Shown piece after piece: positions 19,609-28,518 of a stretch of 64,000 bases of DNA. Origin of the DNA: Couchioplanes caeruleus (lineage in GTDB: Bacteria; Actinomycetota; Actinomycetes; Mycobacteriales; Micromonosporaceae); the NCBI RefSeq assembly GCF_003751945.1, contig NZ_RJKL01000001.1:4774001-4838000 (forward strand). Direction: 5' to 3'. Under the pieces are notes generated by a model, which searched no databases, was not told the origin of the DNA, and saw only the letters and a program-made list of their open reading frames with translations. Every line of letters begins with the position of its first letter. The first letter of the stretch is position 1. Made by a program: the position numbers and the translations under genes.

Positions 19609-20728
19609 CGGACCGCTCCCTCCGCGAGGAGGTGGCCTCGCCGTACGCCGGCACCGGCCGGTCCGGCTCCCCGCCGTGAGCGCCCATCGTCATGTCCCGC
19701 GCGGCCTCGCCGGGGGTCCGCACGCCCGCGTGGGCCGAACGTCGGCGGGTGGTCAGCGGGACGACGATGGCGGCGACGGCCAGCAGCACCGCGGCGCCCG
19801 CCGCGACCAGAGCCTCGAGCGTGCGGTAGGCCAGGTTGTCGAGCCGGTCCTCCAGCAGCCGGGACATCTCCCGGTTGATGATGCCGGCCAGGCTCCCGAG
19901 CGAGATCTGGAGCTGGCTCTGCGCGGTCGCCATGGTGGCGACGTTGGGCGTGCCGCCCAGGTTGGCGCCGCGGATGAACGACTCGACGCCGCGGCGGAAG
20001 TTGTCGAGGCCGGTGACCAGGTTGCCGCTCAGCGTCGCGCTGTTGGTGTCGTCGACGGCTTCCTGCAGGTTGTCGGTGAGGCCGCCCACGGAGGTCTCGA
20101 CCGCGCTCACCGAGGCGGCGAACTTCGCGCCGAGCTGGTCGCGCTGCTGGCCGGTCGCCTTGGCCACGAGCTGGCTGAGGTCGCCCATCCGGCTCACCTG
20201 GACGACGGTGGCGGGCAGGTCGATGGCGACCGCGTCGGCAAGGTGCAGGATGTCGTTGTCGGGGTCGTGCAGCAGGCCCGAGTTGTCGCGGACCGCCTCG
20301 TAGAGGGCCAGTGCGAGCTCGGTGACCTCGACGTGGGCGTCGAACGCGGCGGCCGGGGAGCCGGTCTCCTTCGACAGCAGGTCGATCTTCTGCTTCAGGC
20401 CGGTCCAGCGGTCCCGGGTGCCGAGATCGGTGCCGAGGCGCTGGTCGACGGCGTTGACTCCGGCGATGGCCGCGGTCAGGGAGCCGGGGGTCGCCTTCAC
20501 CCCGGACAGGGACGAGGTCTGTGCCTCGGCGAGCGCGCTGACCAGCGGGCTGAGCGCGGTGATGTACTCCGCGCCCTTCTGCTCCAGCCGGGTGCTGTCG
20601 TCGAGTTCGGAGACGTCGCTCCAGACCCGGGCGAACAGGATCCCCGCCGGCAGGAGTATCAAAACCGTCAGAACAGCCGCGAGCGCGGACCGCATCCGGG
20701 TTCGCCGGTTATTCACCGAGACTGACAT
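19595..20728 (-). CDS. Two-TM sensor-like protein heading the conservon operon
   Basis: 377 residues from the ATG at 20728, chosen because GGAGGAAG lies just upstream; an alternative longer frame adds a basic leader. TM1 about 15-37, a helical extracytoplasmic region about 38-310, TM2 about 318-340, then a short cytoplasmic tail. The layout resembles the sensor half of the neighbouring CvnA (4-helix-bundle-like), but there is no HAMP, kinase or receiver domain. The 14-bp overlap with cvnA implies coupled expression and perhaps a co-receptor role (inference). It is not one of the standard four conservon genes. Confidence 0.8.
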   Translation of the reverse strand: MSVSVNNRRTRMRSALAAVLTVLILLPAGILFARVWSDVSELDDSTRLEQKGAEYITALSPLVSALAEAQTSSLSGVKATPGSLTAAIAGVNAVDQRLGTDLGTRDRWTGLKQKIDLLSKETGSPAAAFDAHVEVTELALALYEAVRDNSGLLHDPDNDILHLADAVAIDLPATVVQVSRMGDLSQLVAKATGQQRDQLGAKFAASVSAVETSVGGLTDNLQEAVDDTNSATLSGNLVTGLDNFRRGVESFIRGANLGGTPNVATMATAQSQLQISLGSLAGIINREMSRLLEDRLDNLAYRTLEALVAAGAAVLLAVAAIVVPLTTRRRSAHAGVRTPGEAARDMTMGAHGGEPDRPVPAYGEATSSRRERSGALR

Positions 20729-21265
20729 CGTCCACTTCCTCCGCCGTGCACCTCGTTGGACCGTTTTGGTGGCTACCCTCCGTAGCCGTACGGGCGCACC
20801 GATCCGGGTCAATCTATCCGGGAAACAATCATGCGACCCCTTTCTTAGGGTCAGAGTTGGATCGTCTGATCGGGGGATGGACCCTGGGGGTGACCTGGCC
20901 GTACACGTCTGCTACACCCACAGTTGCGACGCGCCCGCGCAGGTAGGCGAGGGTTATGCGGTCCGTGCGGGAAGCGTTACAGCGTGGCGATTTCCGGGCC
21001 GCCAGGGTTTCCACTATGGAGTACGCTGCTACGTTCGTTGATGATTAAGGAACGGTAAAGAACGCATCACATCACGGCATCTAGCTACACTGAGTAGTTA
21101 GATGAATACAGTTCGGATCTCATGATGTGGACAGCGTGGTGAGAAAGACCGCCAGGCGGACTTCGGGGCGGGCGTTCGGCTCACGCGGGGCGACATCCGG
21201 TTCGCCGGAATCGTCCGTACGCGAGCGGGCCGGCGCGCACCGGGACACCGCCTACGCTGAGCGGC
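20729..21265. other. Divergent intergenic region between conservon and PHP gene
   Basis: 537 bp without a supportable gene. It holds the upstream region of the conservon operon (right after 20728) and an AT-richer pocket at about 21020-21125 unlike the flanks, ending in the leaderless promoter of the PHP gene. The short reading frames here lack ribosome sites and plausible protein composition. Confidence 0.5.
21253..21258 (+). promoter_or_regulatory. Leaderless-type -10 box (TACGCT)
   Basis: TACGCT followed by 7 nt and then the ATG at 21266, with no ribosome-binding site. This is the spacing expected if transcription begins at the start codon. Confidence 0.45.
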
Positions 21266-22333
21266 ATGGCCTCTCGTGATCCGGTCGCCGACCTGCGGCG
21301 CATCGCGTTCCTGCTGGAGCGCGCCAACGAGGCGACATACCGGGTGAAAGCGTTCCGCTCGGCGGCCGCGACGATCGCCGCGCTGCCGCCCGCGGAGCTT
21401 GCCTCCCGAACGGCCGAGGGCACGCTCGCGAAGCTCGCGGGAGTGGGCGAGGTGACCGCGCGCTGCATCACCGAGTCGCTCGCCGGCGAGGAGCCGGTCT
21501 ACCTGCGTCGGCTGGCGAGCACCGAGGGCACCGACCTCGAGGGCGCCGCCGCGGTCCTGCGCGAGGCGCTCCGCGGCGACTGCCACACGCACTCGGACTG
21601 GTCGGACGGCGGTTCCCCGATCGAGGAGATGGCGCTCGCGGCGGTCGAGCTCGGCCACGAATACCTCGTCCTCACCGACCACTCGCCACGGCTGACGGTG
21701 GCGCGCGGTCTCACCGCGGCCCGCCTGCGCCGGCAACTCGACCACGTGGCCCGGCTCAACGACGCCCTGCCCGAGGGATTCCGGATCCTCACCGGCATCG
21801 AGGTCGACATCCTCGCCGACGGCTCGCTCGACCAGGAGGACGAGCTGCTGGAGCGCCTCGACGTCGTGGTCGGCTCCGTACACAGCGGACTGCGCGACGA
21901 TTCGTCCAGGATGACCCGTCGGATGCTGGCGGCGATCGCCAACCCGCACCTCGACATCCTCGGGCACATGACCGGGCGCAAGGTCTCGGCGGCGGGCGAG
22001 GGGGACCGGGCGCACCGCGGCGGCCGCACCCGGCCACCGAGCGAGTTCGACCTGCAGAAGGTGCTCGCCGCCTGCGTCGAACACGGCAAGGCGATCGAGA
22101 TCAACTCGCGGCCGGACCGCCTCGACCCGCCCAAGCGCATGCTCACCGTCGCGGTCGAGGCGGGCTGCCTGTTCAGCATCGACACCGACGCGCACGCGCC
22201 CGGACAGCTCGACTGGCAACGGTTCGGCTGCGAACGCGCGGCGCTGTGCGGCGTACCGGTGGACCGGGTCGTCAACACCTGGGCCGCCGATCGCTTGCTC
22301 GAATGGACGGCAGGTCACTCCCGTGCGGACTAG
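21266..22333 (+). CDS. HhH-PHP domain protein (PolX C-terminal-like)
   Basis: 355 residues. The N-terminal region (1-90) is a Pol-beta-like 8-kDa/helix-hairpin-helix segment (LAGVGEVTARCI). Residues about 105-340 form a PHP metallo-phosphoesterase domain: DCHTHSDWSDG, VLTDHS, GIEVDI, GSVHSG, DILGHMTGR, EINSRPDR and DTDAHA supply the trinuclear metal ligands. The nucleotidyltransferase palm of full PolX is absent, so it is a stand-alone PHP enzyme, possibly in DNA repair or phosphoester hydrolysis. Start set by the leaderless -10 box at 21253. Confidence 0.85.
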   Translation: MASRDPVADLRRIAFLLERANEATYRVKAFRSAAATIAALPPAELASRTAEGTLAKLAGVGEVTARCITESLAGEEPVYLRRLASTEGTDLEGAAAVLREALRGDCHTHSDWSDGGSPIEEMALAAVELGHEYLVLTDHSPRLTVARGLTAARLRRQLDHVARLNDALPEGFRILTGIEVDILADGSLDQEDELLERLDVVVGSVHSGLRDDSSRMTRRMLAAIANPHLDILGHMTGRKVSAAGEGDRAHRGGRTRPPSEFDLQKVLAACVEHGKAIEINSRPDRLDPPKRMLTVAVEAGCLFSIDTDAHAPGQLDWQRFGCERAALCGVPVDRVVNTWAADRLLEWTAGHSRAD

Positions 22334-22360
22334 GTACAGCGAATTGTCGGTGCTCTCCCG

Positions 22361-22366
22361 TAGGGT
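22361..22366 (+). promoter_or_regulatory. Leaderless-type -10 box (TAGGGT)
   Basis: TAGGGT ends 6 nt before the GTG at 22373, and no Shine-Dalgarno is present in between. Confidence 0.45.
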
Positions 22367-22372
22367 CGCCCC

Positions 22373-24043
22373 GTGGGACAGATTGATGACCTCGCCAACC
22401 GCTACGTCGACGAGTGGGCCCCGCTCAACCCGACCGGCGCCACCTTCATCGGCGTGCCCGGATACGACGACCAGCTCGACGACCTGTCGCCCGAGGGCTA
22501 CGACGCGCAGGCCGATCTCGTCCGGCGCACCCTCGCCGAGCTCGACCCGCTCGAGCCCGCCACCGAGGCGGAAAACGTCGCCAAGGACGCGATGCAGGAG
22601 CGACTGGGCCTCGACCTGGCCCGCTACGAGTCCGGCGACATCGCCAGCGAGATCAGTGTGATCGCCAGCGGGTTGCACGGGCTGCGCATGGCCTTCGACC
22701 TCATGCCGGTCCAGGGCGAGCGCGCGGCGGCCGATATCGCCGCCCGGCTCGGCGCGTTCCCGCGCGCCCTCGAGCAGTACAAGCGCACCCTGCTCGAACA
22801 GGCCGCCAAGGGCAACGTGAGCGCGCGCAACCAGATGATCGAGGTCGCCGAGCAGTGCGACGCCTGGACCGACCCGGCCCGCGACAACTTCTTCCACGGC
22901 CTCGCCGACGGGCTCAGCGCGCAGGGCGCCCTCCGCGCGGACCTGCAACGCAACGCTGCCGCGGCCACGGCGGCCACCGCCGGCTTCGGGCAATTCCTGC
23001 GTACGGAGCTCGCCCCGCTCGGCCGCGACAAGGAGGCGGCGGGCCCCGAGCGGTATGCCCGAGCCTCGCAGTACTTCCTCGGCGCGAGGATCGACCTCGA
23101 GGAGACGTACGCCTGGGGTTTCGAGGAACTCGCCCGGCTGGAGCGCGAGATGCGCGCGGTCGCCGTCGAGATCGCGGGCCCGGGAGCCACGGTTGACCGT
23201 GCCGTCGAGGTCCTCGACGCCGATCCGGCCCGCAACATCCCGGGCAAGGAGGCCTTCCGCGACTGGATGCAGGCCACCGCGGACAAGGCCGTCTCGGAGC
23301 TGAACGGCACCCACTTCGACATCCCCAAGCCGGTGCTGACCGTGCAGGCCTGCCTCGCACCGACCAGCGACGGCAGCATCTACTACACGGCACCGAGCGA
23401 AGACTTCAGCCGCCCCGGTCGCATGTGGTGGGCGGTCCCGGAAAACCAGACGGTGTTCTCCACCTGGCGCGAGACGTCGACGGTCTACCACGAGGGAGTG
23501 CCGGGCCACCACCTCCAGATCGGCCAGACCATCCACCGCGCCGACCTGCTCAACCGCTGGCAGCGCCTGCTCTGCTGGTGCTCGGGCCACGGCGAGGGCT
23601 GGGCCCTGTACGCCGAACGCCTCATGGACGACCTCGGCTACCTCGCCGACCCGGGCGACCGCCTCGGCATGCTCGACGGCCAGGCGTTGCGGGCTACCCG
23701 GGTCATCGTGGACATCGGCATGCACCTCGAGCTGGAGATCCCCCGCGACAACCCGTTCGGCTTCCACCCGGGCGAGCGCTGGACGCCCGAACTGGGCTGG
23801 GAGTTCCTCCGCCAGCACTGCCGCATGCAAGAGGACGTCCTCCGCTTCGAGTGGAAGCGCTACCTGGGCTGGCCGGGCCAGGCACCGTCCTACAAGGTCG
23901 GCGAACGCATCTGGCTCCAGGCCCGCGACGACGCCAAAGCCCGCAAGGGCGCGGCCTTCGACCTCAAGCAGTTCCACCGCGACGCCCTCAATCTGGGAGC
24001 GCTGGGCCTCGATCCGTTGAGAAAGGCCCTCGCCCGCCTCTGA
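22373..24043 (+). CDS. DUF885 family hydrolase (metallopeptidase-like)
   Basis: 556 residues, the usual length of DUF885 proteins. The zinc-peptidase-like signature HEGVPGHHLQ (about 377-386) is followed about 30 residues later by GHGEGWALYAERL, whose Glu is the likely third ligand. The N-terminal 350 residues are helical. No signal peptide, so cytoplasmic. The substrate is unknown; the family is related to thermophilic carboxypeptidase-type folds. GTG start supported by the -10 box 6 nt upstream. Confidence 0.85.
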   Translation: MGQIDDLANRYVDEWAPLNPTGATFIGVPGYDDQLDDLSPEGYDAQADLVRRTLAELDPLEPATEAENVAKDAMQERLGLDLARYESGDIASEISVIASGLHGLRMAFDLMPVQGERAAADIAARLGAFPRALEQYKRTLLEQAAKGNVSARNQMIEVAEQCDAWTDPARDNFFHGLADGLSAQGALRADLQRNAAAATAATAGFGQFLRTELAPLGRDKEAAGPERYARASQYFLGARIDLEETYAWGFEELARLEREMRAVAVEIAGPGATVDRAVEVLDADPARNIPGKEAFRDWMQATADKAVSELNGTHFDIPKPVLTVQACLAPTSDGSIYYTAPSEDFSRPGRMWWAVPENQTVFSTWRETSTVYHEGVPGHHLQIGQTIHRADLLNRWQRLLCWCSGHGEGWALYAERLMDDLGYLADPGDRLGMLDGQALRATRVIVDIGMHLELEIPRDNPFGFHPGERWTPELGWEFLRQHCRMQEDVLRFEWKRYLGWPGQAPSYKVGERIWLQARDDAKARKGAAFDLKQFHRDALNLGALGLDPLRKALARL

Positions 24044-24141
24044 GCCGTAGGCCGCACGTGCGGGCTGCTTGTCGTGCGTGCGGGCTGCTTCTCGGCGGTT
24101 GGTGCGGGTATCGAGCCGGGGGACGGTTTCGTCAGTCGGGC

Positions 24142-24147
24142 TAGGCT
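24142..24147 (+). promoter_or_regulatory. Leaderless-type -10 box for mtnA (TAGGCT)
   Basis: TAGGCT followed by 7 nt and the mtnA ATG at 24155. The 111-bp gap also holds the palindrome CCGCACGTGCGG (24052-24063) and a duplicated CGTGCGGGCTGCTT. Confidence 0.45.
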
Positions 24148-24154
24148 GCGGCGC

Positions 24155-25117
24155 ATGCGGACCATTGACTGGGTCGACGGGGCCGTTGAGCTCGTCGACC
24201 AGACGGCCCTGCCCGGTGAACTCATCATGCAGCGGATCACCGCCGTCGCCGATCTGGTTGCGGCGATCCAGTCGCTTGCCGTTCGGGGTGCTCCTGCGCT
24301 GGGGGTGGCCGGTGCGTTCGGGGTCGCCCTCGCCGCGCGGGAGTTTGCCGGGGATCCGGAGGGGTTGGCTCGTGCCGTGCGGGCGGTGGAGGTGGCTCGA
24401 CCCACCGCGGTGAATCTCGCTCGCGGGGCGCGCCGGGCTGCCGCTCGGCTCGGCTACGGCGTCGAGGCGGTGCTTGCCGAAGCTTGTGCCGTACGGGACG
24501 AGGAGATCGCGGCCTCGGCGGCCATGGCGGTGCTCGGTGCCGACCTGCTGCAGGAGCTTTGCGGGGAGCGGCCCCGGGTGTTGACCCACTGCAACACCGG
24601 CGCCCTTGCCGCGGTGGTCGGCGGCACTGCGCTGGCGGTGGTGTACGAACTGCAGCGGCGGGGTGCCCTGGCCGGGGTCATCGCTAGCGAGACCCGGCCG
24701 TTGCTGCAGGGCGCCCGGTTGACGGCCTGGGAACTGGCGCAGGCGGGGATCGAGTTCCGGGTCGCCGTCGATTCGGCGGGTCCGTTCCTGCTGTCCCGCG
24801 GCGAAGCGGATGCGGTCATCCTCGGCGCCGACCGCATCTGCGCGAACGGCGACGTCGTCAACAAGGTCGGCACGTACGCGCATGCGCTCGGTGCTCGGCG
24901 GGCCGGGGTGCCGTTCGTGGTGGTTGCCCCGGAGTCGACGGTTGACATGGACACCCCGGACGGGGCCGCGGTGGAGATCGAGGACCGGGGTGCGGCGGAG
25001 GTGACGCCGTTCTCCGCGGCGGTCAACCCGGCCTTCGACATCACGCCGAACGACCTCGTCACGGCCGTTGTCACGGACCGTCGAGTGGTGCGTCTCGACC
25101 GTGGCGAGAAGCTCTGA
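24155..25117 (+). CDS. mtnA: S-methyl-5-thioribose-1-phosphate isomerase
   Basis: Methionine salvage: isomerises methylthioribose-1-phosphate to methylthioribulose-1-phosphate. 320 residues, close to the family norm. Visible motifs: VRGAPALGVAGAFG near the N-terminus, THCNTGALA with the catalytic Cys, and LGADRICANGDVVNKVGTY with the catalytic Asp. I chose the ATG at 24155 (MRTIDW) over an upstream in-frame ATG at 24074 because homologues begin here and a leaderless -10 box precedes it. No other salvage genes are adjacent. Confidence 0.95.
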   Translation: MRTIDWVDGAVELVDQTALPGELIMQRITAVADLVAAIQSLAVRGAPALGVAGAFGVALAAREFAGDPEGLARAVRAVEVARPTAVNLARGARRAAARLGYGVEAVLAEACAVRDEEIAASAAMAVLGADLLQELCGERPRVLTHCNTGALAAVVGGTALAVVYELQRRGALAGVIASETRPLLQGARLTAWELAQAGIEFRVAVDSAGPFLLSRGEADAVILGADRICANGDVVNKVGTYAHALGARRAGVPFVVVAPESTVDMDTPDGAAVEIEDRGAAEVTPFSAAVNPAFDITPNDLVTAVVTDRRVVRLDRGEKL

Positions 25118-25527
25118 GCGGGACCTTCGGACGCGCGCGGGCGGCGGGGTGACCAGGCCCGCAGGGTGCCAGCGGGGCGACCGCGGCCCGGAAGGGTGTC
25201 GGCGGGGTGACCGCGGCCCGGCAGGTCGCCGGCGGTGGGGCCGGGCGGGCGGTGGATCAGTGGAACAGGCGCCGGCGGCTTGCGATCAATTCGCGGATGC
25301 GGGCGCCGCGGAGGCGTTGCGGCTGAGTGTGGTCGCGGGCCGTCTTCGCGTTGGCCAGAGCGGCGAGGAGCTCGAGCCTGCGACGGCGACGGTCCGGGTC
25401 GAGTCGCTGCGGTACGTGGGCCATGAGGCCGAGACTGCCGAGCCGTCCGGCGTTCGTCAAGGCCGAGTGCGCTGCGCCACCGAAAGAGTACTGATCGTCA
25501 ATGACACATCGCCTCAGAGCTGGACAT
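25118..25527. repeat. GC-rich gap with degenerate tandem repeats after mtnA
   Basis: From about 25140 to 25250 three imperfect copies of a roughly 28-bp unit (core GCGGGGTGACCGCGGCCCGG) run in tandem. The remainder holds only one weak minus-strand small ORF, listed separately. Confidence 0.5.
25257..25424 (-). CDS. Possible small basic protein
   Basis: 55 residues from an ATG at 25424 (a TTG at 25460 would add 12). Arg-rich, helical, Leu-containing (e.g. RRRRRLELLAALANA), with strong G/C third-position bias in this frame. No clear ribosome site. Unrecognised; it could be a real small DNA- or RNA-binding protein or a chance frame. Confidence 0.3.
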   Translation of the reverse strand: MAHVPQRLDPDRRRRRLELLAALANAKTARDHTQPQRLRGARIRELIASRRRLFH

Positions 25528-26349
25528 TCACCACAGAGGCCAGTCTTCGGTAGTGATCCACCTCGCGCCGACGAAACCGGTGGCTATCGATAGACCGAGG
25601 CCGCTCGCGAGGGCCACGCCCACCGCGACGGCGCGGTCGCCGAGGACGCCCAGGAGGATCGCCACCAGCCATGCGGAGACCGCCGCGGCGATCGTCCACC
25701 AGGCGTAGCTGAGCAGATCCCGGCCGATGCCGCCGAGGAGTGCGAACCACACCGATGCCGCGCCGAGCCCGGACAGCAGGGGGCCCGTGCGGATCGGGTG
25801 CGGCTCCCGGTACACGGGTCGCGTCGCCATGCCGGGAAACATCTGCTGACCCGGCTGCAGGTAAGGACCGGCCGGCATGTGCAGACCAAAGGATGGATGC
25901 GGACCAAGCGCCGGATGCGGACCAAGCGCCGGATGCGGACCAAGCGCCGGATGCGGGCCGGGTGCCGGGTGCGAGCCGGGCGCAGGTTGGATGCCGGGCG
26001 CAGGTTGGATGCCGGGCGCCGGGTGGTTGCCGGGCGCCACAAGCGCGCCAGGCGGCAGGTGCGCTCCCGGCGCCATCTGCGAACCAGGCAGCAGGTGTGG
26101 GCCGGGCGGCAGGGGCGGTGCGGCCAGCATGGGTGAACCGGGCGGCATGGGCGGCACGAGCGCGCCGGGCCGGATATGTGGGCCGGGTGCCAGGTGGGCG
26201 GCGGTCGGCACGGGCGGGCCGGGAGGCGTCTCCGACGCGGGCGGCGGCGTGGGTGGCTTCCGGTCCTCGGGTTCCCTCCGTTCGCCGGGCGACGGCAACC
26301 ATCCGGCGGGTGGGGGCATGTCGTCCCAGCCTCCGCGGTGCTCGGCCAT
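25528..26349 (-). CDS. Proline-rich repeat membrane protein
   Basis: 273 residues, ATG with GGGAGG 6 nt upstream. Residues 1-175 are Pro/Gly/His-rich and disordered, with PGxH-type repeats, including three identical HPALGP units and two PGIQPA units. Residues about 190-265 carry three hydrophobic stretches (WFALLGG..., WWTIAAAVSAWLVAILLG, and AVGVALASGLGLSIATGFVG). This is the general design of actinobacterial proline-rich membrane proteins of unknown function. Divergent from the M23 lipoprotein gene. Confidence 0.75.
   Translation of the reverse strand: MAEHRGGWDDMPPPAGWLPSPGERREPEDRKPPTPPPASETPPGPPVPTAAHLAPGPHIRPGALVPPMPPGSPMLAAPPLPPGPHLLPGSQMAPGAHLPPGALVAPGNHPAPGIQPAPGIQPAPGSHPAPGPHPALGPHPALGPHPALGPHPSFGLHMPAGPYLQPGQQMFPGMATRPVYREPHPIRTGPLLSGLGAASVWFALLGGIGRDLLSYAWWTIAAAVSAWLVAILLGVLGDRAVAVGVALASGLGLSIATGFVGARWITTEDWPLW
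25895..25966. repeat. 18-bp tandem repeat in the proline-rich gene
   Basis: Three identical 18-bp units GGATGCGGACCAAGCGCC (25895-25948) plus one diverged copy to 25966, encoding six-residue Pro/His repeats on the minus strand. Copy number is likely to vary between strains. Confidence 0.8.
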
Positions 26350-26427
26350 GCCATCCTCCCGGCGTCGACGGTTCCCCCGTCAACCCTATCCATCGGCGGC
26401 CGACCTGCGGGGCAGGAAGATCTCTGC

Positions 26428-26433
26428 CAGTAT
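26428..26433 (+). promoter_or_regulatory. Possible leaderless -10 box (CAGTAT)
   Basis: CAGTAT ends 6 nt before the GTG at 26440 that gives the shortest clean lipoprotein signal peptide; no ribosome site is present. Confidence 0.3.
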
Positions 26434-26439
26434 GGCGCG

Positions 26440-27186
26440 GTGCTTTCCCTGCGTACCCTCTCGGTTCTGACCGTCGCCGCCCTCTCGCTCGCCGCCTGCG
26501 GCGCGCCGGAGGAGGGGCCGTCGGCGACCGCGACGCCGCAGTTTCTGGAGCCCTCCACAGCGCCGGCGTCCGCGCCGGTCTCCGCCGGACCTGCTTCCGC
26601 GACACCGTCCGCCGCGGCGCCGAGCAAGTCGCCCGCCCCGACCAGCAAGCCGCCGGCTGCCGGAAAGGCACCGGCGAACGTGAAGTACGTGTTCCCCGTG
26701 CAGGCGTCGAACGCCGACTATCACCCGACGCACTCGGGATATCCGGCGACCGACATCTTCGCCGACTGCGGTGAGCCGGTCGTCGCCACGACCAGCGGCG
26801 TGGTGCTCGAGATCAGCCTGAAGGACGCGTACGTGAAGGGCCGGCCGGACGGTCCCCTCAACGGCGGCCTCTACGTGTCGATCCTCGGCGACGACGGCGT
26901 GCGCTACTACGGCTCGCATCTGAGCAGCGTGAAGTCCGGCATCGAGCCGGGAGTGCGGGTACGGGCCGGTCAGCAGCTCGGCAAGGTGGGGCGCACCGGC
27001 AACGCCAACAATGTCTGCCACCTGCACTACGGCATCTCGCCGCCGTGCGCGGAGGTGGGCGACTGGGATGTGCGGCGCGGGGTCGTCTGGCCGGCGCCCT
27101 ACCTGACCTCGTGGCGCAAGGGTGGTGGCAGGAGCCCGGTGGCCGAGGTCGAGTCGTGGGAGAAGGCCCACCGCTGCAAGGGCTGA
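26440..27186 (+). CDS. M23/LytM-type lipoprotein (peptidoglycan hydrolase family)
   Basis: 248 residues. Lipoprotein signal (about 1-19) with lipobox LSLAAC, then a Pro/Ala/Ser linker (about 22-80) and a LytM/M23 domain (about 85-235). Zinc-site residues are visible in HSGYPATDIFADCG (His and Asp) and in CHLHYGI (HxH). It should sit on the outer face of the membrane and cut peptide cross-links in peptidoglycan. The GTG start is the only one in frame next to the signal peptide. Confidence 0.85.
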   Translation: MLSLRTLSVLTVAALSLAACGAPEEGPSATATPQFLEPSTAPASAPVSAGPASATPSAAAPSKSPAPTSKPPAAGKAPANVKYVFPVQASNADYHPTHSGYPATDIFADCGEPVVATTSGVVLEISLKDAYVKGRPDGPLNGGLYVSILGDDGVRYYGSHLSSVKSGIEPGVRVRAGQQLGKVGRTGNANNVCHLHYGISPPCAEVGDWDVRRGVVWPAPYLTSWRKGGGRSPVAEVESWEKAHRCKG

Positions 27187-27199
27187 CAGGTACACGCAC

Positions 27200-27231
27200 A
27201 GGGCCGCATCCTCGCCCGGGGATGCGGCCCT
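27200..27231. terminator. Bidirectional stem-loop between convergent genes
   Basis: Perfect 12-bp arms AGGGCCGCATCC (27200-27211) / GGATGCGGCCCT (27220-27231), 8-nt loop, between the M23 gene stop and the convergent propeller gene stop. Confidence 0.8.
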
Positions 27232-27260
27232 GCTTGTGCGGCGGAAAGCCCGCGGGACGG

Positions 27261-28415
27261 CTAACTGAACTGGGCGAACCGCTTCTGTGCCACCCCGTTG
27301 ATCGTCGTGAACGCACCGCCGGCGGCGATCGCGCCGAGGCTCGGGTTGCTCGCCAGGGCCAGCACCCCTTCGACGCCGTTCATGTTCGCCGTCCAGTCGC
27401 GCAGATGGCCGTCGTCCATCGCCAGCGCCGCGAGTTTCACGCGGTCGTCCGCGCCGTCGAGGCAGACGCCCTGGTCCCCGGTGCGAGCGGTACGGCAGGC
27501 GTGGTCGAAGTGGCCGCCCACGTACACGGTGTCGCCGAGGGTGGTGACGGCCTGCGCGTCGCCGTCGAACGTCGCGCTCCAGCGCCTGGCGCCCGTGAGG
27601 CTGTACGCCGTCGCCGTGCCGCCCTGGCCGCCGTGCGCCGTGTAGACGCCGTCGGAGGTGACGCCGATGGCGAAGACGATGACGGCCGGCTTCGGCTTGA
27701 ACGCGGTGACGATCGCGGCCGAGGACGGGTCGAGCGCCACCAGGCGGTCGTACCCTGACGTGCTGTTGACCTGGTGGAACTTGCCGCCTACGTAGACCCG
27801 GCCGCTCACGGTGGCGAGTGCCTCGACCTGGTCGTCGACCGTGGGCTTCCAGGCGCTGTCGAGGACTCCGCTGGTGAGGTTGAAGGCGGCGAGCCTGGTG
27901 CGGGTCTGGCCGTTGACCCTGGTGATCGTGCCGCCGACGTAGAGGCGGCCGTTGGCGGCGGCCAGCGCGTACGGCCTGCCGTCGATCGCGTGCTTGAACG
28001 TGCTGGACACCGCGCCGCTGGCGGCGTCGAGCCGGGCGAGGCTGTCCCGCTTCTGCCCGCTGACGTACCCGAAGTCGCCGCCGATGTAGACGGACGATCC
28101 GCTCACCGCGAGCGCCTTCACCCGGCCGTCGGCGGCCGGCGCCCAGGGCAGCAGCTCGCCCGTGTACGCGTTGACCGCGGCGAGCCGGTTCCGCGCGACC
28201 GTCTTGCCCTGGACGACGGCGGACGTGAAGGTGCCGCCGAGGTAGATCGTGCTTCCGGAGTACGCCACGGCGAGCACTGTCCCGTTGAAGCCCGGCACGG
28301 AGTCCGGGGACTCCGAGGGCGCCGCCTGTGCGGGGGTGGGCAGCGCCGCGACGACGGCGCCGACCACCGCCCCCACGATCATGATCTGCTTGCGAAGTTT
28401 GCCCCTGTACGTCAC
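27261..28415 (-). CDS. Secreted beta-propeller protein
   Basis: 384 residues. Signal peptide about 1-31 (basic start, hydrophobic core, AQA-A cleavage site). The mature part is seven or so repeats of about 45 residues, each with a (L/V)YVGGxF/T motif (e.g. [51 protein letters not shown]). This is a PQQ/delta-60-type propeller of a kind common in actinobacterial secretomes. A Cys pair near the sixth blade may form a disulfide. Probably a binding scaffold; no enzyme motif. Confidence 0.85.
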   Translation of the reverse strand: MTYRGKLRKQIMIVGAVVGAVVAALPTPAQAAPSESPDSVPGFNGTVLAVAYSGSTIYLGGTFTSAVVQGKTVARNRLAAVNAYTGELLPWAPAADGRVKALAVSGSSVYIGGDFGYVSGQKRDSLARLDAASGAVSSTFKHAIDGRPYALAAANGRLYVGGTITRVNGQTRTRLAAFNLTSGVLDSAWKPTVDDQVEALATVSGRVYVGGKFHQVNSTSGYDRLVALDPSSAAIVTAFKPKPAVIVFAIGVTSDGVYTAHGGQGGTATAYSLTGARRWSATFDGDAQAVTTLGDTVYVGGHFDHACRTARTGDQGVCLDGADDRVKLAALAMDDGHLRDWTANMNGVEGVLALASNPSLGAIAAGGAFTTINGVAQKRFAQFS

Positions 28416-28518
28416 TTCTCGACCGTAACGACGTTGATGCAGGTTATCTAGTGACGAAACGGACTAAAAGCCACACGGCCGTACGGATGATGTCCGGGGG
28501 TGTGCGACAGTCACCGGC

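Noticed and set aside
16768..19878. 1036-codon plus-strand open frame opposite cvnA
   Set aside because: Shadow of the conservon kinase; no recognisable motif.
21098..24883. 1261-codon minus-strand open frame
   Set aside because: It is antisense to the PHP, DUF885 and mtnA genes, which have clear motifs; the translation is Arg/Gly/Val-rich shadow sequence typical of GC-rich DNA.
25890..26040. CRISPR-like repeats
   Set aside because: Contiguous 18-bp units without spacers, in frame within a proline-rich gene.
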